Source of the DNA: Flammula alnicola
Lineage: Eukaryota > Basidiomycota > Agaricomycetes > Agaricales > Strophariaceae
Length of the DNA stretch: 64,000 nt
Reading direction: 5' to 3'
Assembly: GCA_015499995.1 (NCBI GenBank)
Contig: JADNRV010000031.1
Span: forward strand, 186,001 to 250,000
The translations under genes and the position numbers were made by a program. Positions 9,421-19,536 of this stretch are shown here, in pieces; the stretch's first letter is position 1; each line of letters starts with the position of its first letter. The notes under the pieces are model-generated. The model worked only from the letters and a program-made list of their open reading frames with translations, was not told the origin of the DNA and did no database searches.

Positions 9421-11014
9421 ATGGGTAATACCCCTAACGATGACGTGCTGGACCATATTCTTCAAGCTTGTCCAACGTCCTCGCTCGCGGCCCTTTCTCT
9501 TGTCTCTTCGCACATCCGCCTTCTTGCATTGCCTCATCTATTGCGTACGGTCTCCCTCGATCGAAGTCCTGAAGGGCTCCTCACCTTCCTGAATTTCATC
9601 CTCAACAACACACAGCCGAGGAATCTCGACGTTGGTCCTCGAACAGAGATTTTGGGCGCAGGCAGGTACATAGTCAAACTCGAAATAAAGAATTTCGCCT
9701 TCTACACTACCGTATGGGTTGAAGACTTGCCTTTTCGTGTGGAGAAGGAAGAATACCCCGTATCCACCTGGGCACCTGTTCTGACACGTGCTTTGGTGCT
9801 CATGCCCAACCTCCACTCCATCGTCATCGAAGGCGATGTGGAAGAAATTGCCTTTCATTCCCCCGATTTTGCCCTCGCGCTCTTCAGCCTTCCCCGGCTC
9901 ACTTATCTCGACCTGTGGAGTGTAGGACTCGTTGCATCAAATCGTTTCGGGGAGGCGATGGACTTGAGGAAAGACGTTACCAAATTGCAGACGGTCAAAT
10001 TCAATGTACACGGTGACGTAGAGCAGCTGGAGCTCACAGCAGGCGAAGAAATGGGCAGTGTCCTGTTCCATTCCAGGGGGCGTTTGACAGAGATCGACCT
10101 CACTGCCTGTAACTTGCGCAACTTGCTGCACGACGAGGAATTGGAAAAAGGCCACAACGAAATCAAAACTCCGGTGATCTTTCCCAACGTCATGATACTT
10201 TCTCTGGACAGCTGTGATGTATCTCTAAAAGCCCTCGCAAGTGCATTCCCGGCCTTGCGCACCTTCATTTTCGGCTTCTCGCCGTTCTCGCATCGCGATG
10301 GACCTTCCCAAATCCACAAAGTTTCATTTCCGAGTCTGGTTTTTATCAAGGGACGATACAAGGACCTCCATGTTTTCCTTGACTCCACTGCTGCTCATAG
10401 CCATCTACGTCGTGTGGTGGTGGACTGTCCTTGGAGATCTGAACATGATGACGCTCCACCTGCGTTCGCTGTAACGCGAGCTGTACCTTTTCTGAAAAGT
10501 CTCCACTTCACCCATAATGAGCTCATGCCTTTATCTTGGTGGAAGACTTTGGGCCACACTCTACCTCATTTAACATATTTGGATATTTTGTTGGCTGCAC
10601 ACACCACAGATGAGCTGGATCTCTTGGTGAGCCTTGTGTCCGATTCACCGTTGCTTTGGAAGGTTACTAAATTCTACTCAGTGCAACCAGGTTCCTCGCA
10701 GCCTGGCTTCCGTGCCCCTTGCATATGTTTCCCTCATTCTCCGGGGCATTGAATATGTAATAGGCGACGGTACAAGTCCAGAAATCCAGTCCTTGCTTAC
10801 AGCGCAGTCCATTGCGCTTTCCTATGCAAGGAACGTACCAACGTTGAAGTATATCGACATCTGCAAGGAAATCGACGGAGTTAAGGGTTTGACCAGCTGG
10901 TGGAGCGTGGTCCGCGAAAGTTCTGTGTCGGGCGATGACGTGTGTGTACAGGTGAAAGTTCTGGATCCATATGAGGGGAGAGCCTTGAGAAGCTGGTATG
11001 ACTTAGAGGCATAG
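9421..11014 (+). CDS. F-box-like/LRR-like protein, family copy 2
   Basis: Exons 9421-10626 and 10682-11014 give 512 residues. The F-box-like N terminus matches copy 1 nearly residue for residue. The intron is 55 nt (GTGAGC to TACTCAG) at the same codon. Residues 90-112 (KNFAFYTTVWVEDLPFRVEK) differ strongly from copies 1, 3 and 4 but resemble copy 5, while the flanks resemble copy 1. This is a mosaic pattern. It also lacks the VEDPD residues near position 70. Both exons are fully open, so the gene looks functional. It is the second gene of the tandem array, 5,321 bp after copy 1. Confidence 0.8.
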
Positions 11015-11186
11015 GATGGGGCGTTGGGAATTTAGCAGTGATTGTATACACCTGCATGCCTTGATGGAACTGCTGGGCAATGTAAACGTAGATATTTCTG
11101 AAGATACCTTGACAAAACATAGTCTTCTGTCGCATGGAGTGTAACAGCGTGCAGGGTATACCTGGATCTTGTTCTCGATGTCTCCT

Positions 11187-11272
11187 ATGAATGCGAGGAG
11201 GTGAACCCTGATCATGGCGGACAACAAGGCCATACAGCCGAAGAAGAGGTCCACATCTGACAAGAGGTGGTA
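11187..11272. repeat. F-box-associated repeat R, copy 3
   Basis: Copy of repeat R in the 3' flank of F-box copy 2, equivalent in position to the R copy after F-box copy 1 and lacking a short GTTCAAGA segment. Between it and the Mvp1 pseudogene is the same 60-bp spacer as in unit 1. Confidence 0.7.
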
Positions 11273-11342
11273 CGTTCGCGCCGTATATGCACCGAAGAGG
11301 TGCTAGCCTGCCTCTTTACCTCTTAAAGTTATAATACCAATC

Positions 11343-12728
11343 ATGTTCAACGCCCCTCGTCCTCCTCAGCGATACATGGGCTCGACCTCGAACGGCTTTG
11401 GGGGCAGCTTTCTCGATGAGAACCCACTTTCGAATTCGGTGTATGACGACGGCGGCCTCGGGCTTGATCCCTGGAGCGCTGCACCGAGTCCGACCCCCAC
11501 GCCTGCCCCTCAAGCGCCCCCGTCTGTGTTCAGCGCAGTTATAGGTGATTCAGCCTTTGCGTATCATATATGTCGAAGGCGCAACTGAAGACGAACGTCG
11601 TAGCGGATGCAACTGTTCCATCCATATACCCGGGCCATCGCTCGTATGCCGCAGTCAACAATACGGGAGAAACGTCAGTGAACGCTTTATCGTGTGTCCT
11701 CAGCACATCATCCCTTCCGGCCGGCACCATCGACAGTGTAAGTTATTTGCTGTCCACTAGTATATGACGTTGTTGTGAACCATTGTCATACACAGATTGT
11801 CAACCTAGCACCAAACCGAGAGTCTCCAAACTCGAGTTCTTCGTCGCTTTAGCCCTCGTTGCTCTCGCGCAGTTGGGAAAAGGTCCGTCGTAAGGTGCAT
11901 CTTCATCCTACTATCCTCATCTCCTGTTGCACAGATGTGAGCATCGAGCAAGTCGTCGTGCTGTCCTCCCAGAATACCTTGGCTCAACCAACCCCCGACC
12001 TCAACCGCCTCCAACCATCCTTATCCGCGATCCCGCCTATAACTTCCAGTGCGAGGAAGAACAGCACTCAGACCGTCCGTGCCCCCCTCCCAGCGTACTC
12101 ATCAGACGATCCTTGGAATGTGAACCCTCGCTTCCTTGGTGCACCAAGTCGCACCCCTTTCGGTGTTGATGGGCTGCCGAATGGCACCCCCTCCTCACCG
12201 GCTGGCACCGGAGCGCCGAATGAGTGGTGGAAAAAGCAAGAGACCATAAAGACCTCCATTCCAGGCCAACAAGGATTTATCCTTAACAGATATACGGTGT
12301 ATGAGGTTGCTTCGGATGTGAGTCGTTTTATAGCTCCTTTATATACTTTCGCTTTACTACGTAGGTTAATAGCGCAAACCACATCCTGTCTCTCGTCGAT
12401 ACTCCGAATTTGTCTTCCTTTGGGACGTTCTCGTTCGTCGTTATCCATTCCGGCTTTTCCCCTCGTTACCTCCTAAACGAGTCGGAGGTAAGCTTCTTCT
12501 TAACCTATGAAGTAACTATGTCTGAATTTTCCACAGCGGACGAACAATTCTTGGCGCAAAGAAGGTACTAGAACCAATTTACTCCTCAAGTTGTGCAAGA
12601 CTCATTATGATTCATTTCAGGCGAGGGTTGGCGAGAGCTCTCAACTTTGTGGTGTTCGTCAATACATCGCACTTGCAACCTGGTTGAACAACCTTGGCTT
12701 ATATTGAATTTATAGCAACCACCCTATC
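11343..12728 (+). pseudogene. Mvp1-type sorting nexin fragment, copy 2 (5' half of chimeric pseudogene)
   Basis: Nearly identical to 6023-7369 but better preserved. It keeps the exon start IVNLAPNR that copy 1 lost, an open EH-like exon (LNRLQPSLSAIPPITSS), SSDDPWNVNPRFLGAPS, GQQGFILNRYTVYEVASD, the PX piece RRYSEFVFLWDVLVRRYPF and RRRGLARALNFVV. A one-base frameshift remains between IVNLAPNR and RVSKLEFF (about 11820). The Mvp1-to-CBS junction (NHPI then SGNTG, about 12723-12729) is the same as in copy 1, so the chimera predates the duplication. The BAR half is missing. Confidence 0.85.
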
Positions 12729-14042
12729 TCTGGCAATACAGGCGCGTTTCATCGATTCCTGGACATCGGCGGTGTTTCTTATCCTCTTTTCTTGTTTAGG
12801 AATTATGGTCTGCGCCATCAAGGTAAAGCGCTCAACGTACGCCCGCTGAGAACAAATACTGAATACTATAGATAAGGGTTATTCAGTATCATAACTCTGG
12901 TCTCTTGTAGGCCTATTTTAACTATCATCAGTGCTGCTTCAACGTCCACTCAACCACTCCTTTGTATTATAGGAAAAAGAAGCTCTTCTTCGTGCTCTAT
13001 GAGCTGAAGTCGTCCGCACACCAACAGAGGCAGCTTGGGACTCTCCAGACAGCCACATAGGTAGAGCCCAAACTCATCGCCATGGTACTCTCGTGTCTGA
13101 ATTCCTTAACGATCGCAGGAGTGGCGAGCCGGTTACAGCGAGAAATTCCCTATGGGATCATTCTTGACCAATACCGAAACGTACGTCGTTCCTTTCTTGT
13201 CACGATGATATTCGATTCTGAGTATGCTTATAGGTAAATAATCCCCTTCTCCATGAGCTGACAACAGGCTCCGAAATTATCGAGGCTGTTGTTTCAACGC
13301 CTTGCACGTCTTTAAGACCTTGGTTGTCGTCGTGGTCGCGGGCGCGGGTACCGGAGGTACAGTCACGGGTATCTCAAGAGCCATCAAGAAGATGCACAAC
13401 CCAGATTGCACAGTTATTGGAGTTGATCCTGTAGGTTATTTTTTGACTTGCTGGTCTTTGTTATCTAACATACCTGGGTTACAGAAAGGCAGCATTCTCG
13501 CACTGCCAGAGAGCCTGAACACAGCTGACAATGGCGCCCAATATATTGTTGAAGGAATTGGTTATGACTTCGTCCCAGATGTTCTGTGCCATGACGACGT
13601 TGACGTTTGGCTGAAAACCTCGGACGAAGAAGCGTTTGCTGCAGTTCAGCAAATGATGAGAAGCAAGGGGCTTTTGGTGGGAGGCAGTAGCGGCAGTGCG
13701 CTCTCTGGTGCCTTGCGATGGCTGAAGAGCGACGAAGGGAAGGCTGTCGCCAATACCTCTGGAAAGAATGTCGTCGTTCTGCTTCCTGATGGGTAAGCCT
13801 TGGTTTTTGAAGATGCATCTTGGACTGTGGCTAAGGCCTCTTTCCCTAGGATTCGAAATTACATGAGCGAACCGTGGTTCTTGAAGATAGCCATGGACCA
13901 AGAGGCTTCACCTCTTTCTGGTACCATTGCACAGATCCTGCAGAAGAAGGAACCTACGAAGAATGAAGCAGAGAGCGAGCCGACTTCGAATCCACCGGAA
14001 AGTCTTGCAAGCACCGCAAGTCCTGCCTCTGCCTCGCATTGA
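12729..14042 (+). pseudogene. Cystathionine beta-synthase fragment, copy 2 (3' half of chimeric pseudogene)
   Basis: Second copy of the CBS 3' half, from SGNTG to the stop after PASASH. It shares the internal TGA (13000-13002) with copy 1. It also has its own deletion in the IGLAMACAIK codons (reads GIMVCAIK across the intron) and a changed segment before VAGAGTGGTVTG. In this copy the lysine-rich exon start is still in frame (EKEALLRAL), so copy 1's one-base loss there came later. The last three exons are open and could be predicted as a short gene, but they lack the PLP lysine domain. Confidence 0.87.
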
Positions 14043-14193
14043 TAAATCGGATGTGGAATACAGTTACCGGCCTCGGTCGAACGTCAAGGAGCATTTGCAT
14101 ACATCCATAGATTTTTCCATTTTCCTAGGGCACTCCTAGTTGTATTACATATGTACCAGTTAACGTTGACAAATGGCACTACATAGAGTATAT

Positions 14194-14290
14194 ATGAATG
14201 CGTTCAAGACGAGGAGGTGAACCCCGGTCATGGCGGACAACAGGGCCATACAGCCGAAGAGGTCAGTGACATCTTACAAGAGGTGGTACT
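14194..14290. repeat. F-box-associated repeat R, copy 4
   Basis: Fourth copy of repeat R, about 150 bp after the second CBS pseudogene. It contains ACATCTTACAAGAGGTGGTA, so it is closer to copies 1 and 3 than to copy 2 in that segment. Confidence 0.68.
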
Positions 14291-14352
14291 TGGGAGATAT
14301 CACTGTCTCAGCTGTCATCCATCCACGTCGATTTCAAATAACGCTTCGATTC

Positions 14353-14536
14353 TCGGCTATAAACAGAAAAGGCGAAAAGTGCATGATAGAGAGATAGAGA
14401 ACAGATGGCGATTAGGATTGTCTACGGGCGATCTGCGCACGCTGGAGTCGAAAAGTGCAGGTGATGAGACCAGTTGGAATACCACTTGACGTCGATGGCA
14501 TTCATTTATACAGAATCAACTTCGAGCAGTGCCCAC
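14353..14536. repeat. F-box-associated repeat S, copy 3
   Basis: Third copy of repeat S, upstream of F-box copy 3. The start (CTATAAACAGAAAAGGCGAA) is closest to copy 1 at 3206. Confidence 0.75.
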
Positions 14537-14762
14537 ACTGGTGTCGAATCCTCTTCCCCTCTCTGCCCACACTACAGACAAATGTAGCATGTGCTGCCCA
14601 CCAATCTGTGATCGATCTTGGGAGATAGCCATTCCGGTCAACCTTCTGGCACTGCAACCTGTCATCCATCCACGAGCATCCACGTCGACTTCAAATAACA
14701 CTTCGATTCTTCAGATCTCGCCGCCGCAGGCCCTCTTTTGCGACGCGCGACACATTCAAAAC

Positions 14763-16353
14763 ATGAACGATGACGTGCTGGATCATATTCTTCAGGCTTG
14801 TCCAACGTCCACGCTCGCGGCCCTTTCTGTTGTCTCTTCGCACATCCGCATTCTTGCATTCCCTCATCTATTGCGTACGGTCTCCCTCGATCGAAGTCCT
14901 CAAGGGCTCCTCACCTTCCTGAATTTCATCCTCAACAACACACAGTCAAGGAATGTCGAGGATCCCGACGTTGGTCCTCGAACAGAGATTTTGGGCGCAG
15001 GCAGGTACATAGTCAAACTCGAAATAGGGTTTCTCGCCTTAGAAACCACCGTATGGGTTGTAGACAGGCTTGTTCCTGTAGAGAATGAAGAATACCCCGT
15101 ATCCACCTGGGCACCTATTCTGACACGTGCTTTGGCGGTCATGCCCAACCTCCACTCCATCGTCGTCAAAGACAAGGTGGAAGAAATTGCCTTTCATTCC
15201 CCCGATTTTGCCCTCGCACTCTTCAGCCTTCCCCGGCTCACTTATATTGTCCTGTGGAGTGTAGGACTCATTGCATCAAATCATTTTGGCGAGGCGATGG
15301 ATTTGAGGAAAGACGTTACCAACTTGCAGACGGTCAAATTCTGCATACACGGCGACCTGGAGCAGCTGGAGCTCACCGCAGGCAAAGGGATGGGAAGTGT
15401 CCTGTTCAATACCAGGGGGCGTTTGACAGAGATCGATCTCAGCGAATGTAACCTGCGCGACTTGCTGCACGACGAGGACTCGGAAGAAGGCCGCAACAAA
15501 ATCAAAACTCCGGTGATCTTTCCCAACGTCGTGATACTCTCTCTGCACTGCTGCGATGTATCTCTTAAAGCCCTTGCAAGTGCATTCCCGGCCTTGCGCA
15601 CCCTTATTTTCGGCTTCTCGCCGTTTTCGCATCGTGATGCGCCTCCCCAAACCCACAAAGTTTCATTTCCGAGTCTGGTTTATATCAAGGGACGATACAG
15701 GGACCTCTACGCTTTCCTTGCCTCCACGGCTGCTCACAGCCATCTACGTCGTGTGGTGGTGGACTTCCCTTGGAGATCTGAATATGACGACGCTATACCT
15801 GCGTTCGCTGTAACGCGAGCCTTACCTTTTCTGAAAAGTCTCCACTTCACCCTCAGTGAGGTCATGCCTTTATCTTGGTGGAAAACCTTGGGCCACACTC
15901 TACCTCATTTGACATATTTGGATGTTTTGTTGGCTGCAAAAGCCACAGATCAGCTGGATCTCTTGGTGAGTCTTGTGTCCGATTCACCGTTGCTTTTAAA
16001 GGTTACTAAATTCTACTCAGTGCAACCAGGTTCCTCGCAGCCTGGCTTCCGTGCCCCTAGTATATGTTTCCCTCATTCTCCGGGGGACTGAATATGTCAT
16101 AGGCGACGGTACAAGTCCAGAAATCCAGTCCTTGCTCACAGCACCGGCCATTGCGCTTTCCTATGCAAGGAACATACCAACGTTGAAGTATATCGATATC
16201 TGCAAGACAATCGACGCAGTTGAGGGTTTGATCAGCTGGTGGCGCGTGGTCCGCGAAAGTTCTGTGTCGGGCGATGACGTGTGTGTAGAGGTGAAAGCTT
16301 TAGATGCATATGAGGGAAGAGCCTTGAAAAGCTGGTATGACCTGGAGGCATAG
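14763..16353 (+). CDS. F-box-like/LRR-like protein, family copy 3
   Basis: Exons 14763-15965 and 16021-16353 give 511 residues. The start MNDDVLDHILQACPTSTLAA lacks four codons found in the other copies because a 12-nt segment after the ATG is deleted. An upstream in-frame extension exists, but it reads through the conserved 5' flank and is unlikely to be used. The 55-nt intron (GTGAGT to TACTCAG) and the 110-residue C-terminal exon are intact. The upstream palindrome is altered here (ACGCGCGAC). It is the last member of the tandem array. No Mvp1/CBS unit follows, and the 3' flank diverges within about 30 bp of the stop. Confidence 0.8.
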
Positions 16354-16415
16354 GATGGGCCCGGGGCTTTGGGAATACAGCGGTGAAAACAGTAGAGGAG
16401 AAAATTTGCATTAAT

Positions 16416-16441
16416 GACCTCCCATTGTCGACACGTATAGG
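16416..16441. repeat. Short dispersed repeat T, copy 2
   Basis: Matches 552-577 with the shared CCCATTGTCGAC core followed by a TATAGG end. It lies 60 bp past F-box copy 3, at the point where similarity to the array ends. Confidence 0.4.
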
Positions 16442-16660
16442 CGGCAACGTTATCGCTGTTACTTACGGAGAATTATACCCAGGTTAACTTCCCATGCTTT
16501 GAGGATCTTGGTTGGTTGACAATGATTATTGTCTGACCCCTGAGACTATTACGTAATGCTTATTCGTGGCAATGGGGCTCGTTCAACACGTTAGCTATAA
16601 TTTCTTTCAATACGCCCCACGTTAGCTGTTGCTGAAATCGCAATTCTACCCCTTCCAGTC

Positions 16661-19536
16661 ATGGCAGGCAAGGGGAAATCCACGCTCCGCCACAGGCAAA
16701 CACGCGCAGAATCTCCCACAGGCTTAGAACACTCAGATACTCAAGATGACGAGCATGTTGACACCGTTTATCAGAACCCCGTACGTAACCTCTTTTCTGG
16801 TGGTAAAGGCGTACGTTTTGCTGAAAAGTGTTCCGCGAGTTTAGAGAAATAGAAACCAGCTTGAGCTCCTGTTAGAGACGCCCAGGGCTAGTGTTGTTGT
16901 TGTCGCCGCTCTTACAGCTCTGGCGTTTGCACTGCGGTTCTACAAGATCAATCACCCAGACCAGGTGGTGTAAGTCGTCGCCCGTCTACCTTTCCCTTTC
17001 GATGATGTATTCCTTATGTTTCATTTCGTTACAGCTTCGATGAAGTCCACTTTGGAAAATTCGCGTCACACTACATCCTGGGTGAATACTACTTCGACGT
17101 TCATCCACCTTTCGCAAAATTATTGTTCGGTTTGGCTGGTTGGTTCGTGGGCTTCGACGGGCATTTCACATTCGACAACATCGGCGACAGCTATACTGCA
17201 AGCCACGTTCCATACGTCGGCATGCGGGCTCTTCCTGCTATTCTTGGCAGTCTGACGATCCCTGTCGTTTATGCTATCATGAAGGAGAGCGGGTATTCGA
17301 CAGTCATTGCTGCTTTCTCTGCGTCTATCATTCTTTTTGGTGCGTCTATCTCCATGATTCGCGTGACGCCATCTCATAATTTGTTGTAGACAACGCCCAC
17401 ATCGCTCAGTCGCGTTTGATCCTGCTGGACGCAACGTTGATCTTCTTCATGTCCCTTACCATCTATGCGTACATCCGTTTCCGCAAGCTTCGCTATAGGT
17501 GTGTATTTCAAACTCGGAGACTTGGTTTCACTGCTCATTTCTGAGGTTAGAGAATTTACTCCGGAGTGGTGGACGTGGCTTACATTGACGGGCGTGTTCA
17601 TGGCATGCACTTGGGGTTCGAAGGTTAATGGTATCCTGACGGTGTTCGCCATTGGCCTTGCTGTCTTGATTGATTTGTGGGATATCTTGGATTACAAAAA
17701 GGAAGGCCATACCATGGTGAGTTTCTGACCGTAATGAAAGGCGACATCAACTCTTGTCTCATGCTCTTTTGAAGGACTATTTCTGGAGCCACTTCACTGC
17801 CCGAGCGATTGGACTCATCCTTGTTCCTTTCATTATCTACCTCTCGTTCTTCTACGTCCACTTCGCTGTACTCCCTCAATCTGGCCCTGGTGATAGCTTC
17901 ATGAGCCCTGCGTTCCAAGAGACTCTGGCAGGAAACGAGATGTTGCTCAATAGCAAAGGTGAGTATATATCATCAATAATGTTCACGAACAATACTCACA
18001 GGGCTTTCCAGAAATTCACTATTACGATACCATCACTCTCAGACACAAGGACACGAAAGTCTTTTTGCACTCCCACCCTGAGCGTTATCCACTCACGTAT
18101 GCAGATGGACGTATTAGCAGTCAAGGTTAGCCTCAATTTTTCCTGCTGTGTTATGAATTACGCTCAAGGCATTCAAAAGGTCAACAAGTTACCGGGTATG
18201 GACACAACGATACCAACAACTTCTGGAAAATTGTACCGACCAAAGCTCTTCCCGAAACTGGCCGTGGCCGTATTGTGCGAAATGACGACGTTATCCAGCT
18301 GCTTCATATCAACACCCAAACCTACCTCCTCACTCATGATGTCGCCTCTCCATTGATGCCCACCAACCAAGAATTCACAACCTGGGCCAAGGACGACCAT
18401 AACAGACATAATGATACTCTCTTCCAAGTTGTACTTGCCAATGGTAACCCTGGTGAGCCATGGAAGACAAAGTCTGGACACTTCCGCCTTGTCCATGTGC
18501 CCACGAAGGTATCGATGTGGACTCATCCTGAGCAACTCCCCGATTGGGCATTCAAGCAACAGGAAATCAATGGCAACAAAAATCCGACTGAGAAAACCGC
18601 AACGTGGTTTGCCGATGAAATTATCACTGAAGGTGCGTTAGCCGTTGTTTTTACTGTATTTTTTCACCTTTCTGAGGGTTTCATAGCACCGGAGGATGAC
18701 CGAGAGGAAGAAAAGAAACCACTCAAAGCTCCCAAGTCGATGAACTTTTTCAGGAAGTTTGGCGAACTCCAACTTCTTATGTTGCAGCACAACGCCGGAT
18801 TGACAGCATCGCACCCTTATGCGAGCAACCCTATCAACTGGCCTTTCCTGCTGAGCGGTATCAGCTTCTGGACAGACAACGATAACAAGAAGCAGATCTA
18901 CCTGATCGGTAACATCATTGGCTGGTGGACATGTACTGTCGCGCTTTCCATCTACGTCGGTATTCTCGGAGCAGACCTTCTGGCAAGACGTCGTGGGATG
19001 GATCCTATCCCCGATCGTGAGTTTTATTCCTGCCTTCAATAAATATTTTTCTAAATGACCATGTACAGCTGTCCGAAATCGTCTCTGGAATAACGTTGGC
19101 TTCTTCCTCCTCATCTGGGCTGTCCATTACGTTCCTTTCTTCTTGATGAATCGCCAGCTCTTTATCCATCACTACCTCCCATCTCATCTTGCCTCTGCTC
19201 TTATCGCTGGCGCAGTCCTCAATTTCGTCCTCAGCGAAACTATTAACTACCCTATCTCCGTCATGGGTTCTAAAACAAAAGGCAGACCTTCTCAGTATTC
19301 CGATATCGGTCTGAAAGGACCCATAATTTTCGTCGTTTTCTGTTTGTTCATGTTCGCGATGTTTATCTTCATCGCTCCGCTGACTTATGGAACACCTGGG
19401 TATGTCCACAAATTCTCTATTGTCTCGCTCTTTCACTAAGTCTGTTGTTTCCAGCCTAACTGGGGAACAGGTCAACAGCAAGAGACTTCTTTCGACCTGG
19501 ACACTGCACTTCGCAGCAAAAACGACCGAAGGGTAA
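16661..19536 (+). CDS. pmt4: Protein O-mannosyltransferase, Pmt4 family
   Basis: Eleven exons (16661-16780, 16860-16969, 17035-17339, 17390-17498, 17551-17716, 17775-17958, 18012-18125, 18180-18632, 18687-19016, 19069-19399, 19455-19536) sum to 2,304 nt, or 767 residues. The enzyme moves mannose from dolichol-phosphate-mannose to Ser/Thr of secretory proteins in the ER membrane. Visible features are the catalytic luminal loop VFDEVHFGKFASHYILGEYY (Asp-Glu near residues 79-80) with VHPPFAKLL, DNAHIAQSRLILLDATLIFF, a luminal MIR region (about residues 335-510, GYGHNDTNNFWK onward) and a C-terminal multispan region. FDEVHFGKFA and DNAHIAQ point to Pmt4 and not to Pmt1 or Pmt2. All introns are 50-80 nt with GT-AG ends. 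Confidence 0.93.

Noticed and set aside
14529..14762. N-terminal extension of F-box copy 3 by 78 codons
   Set aside because: The extension reads through the 5' flank shared with the other copies, where it is not open. The ATG at 14763 aligns with the family start.
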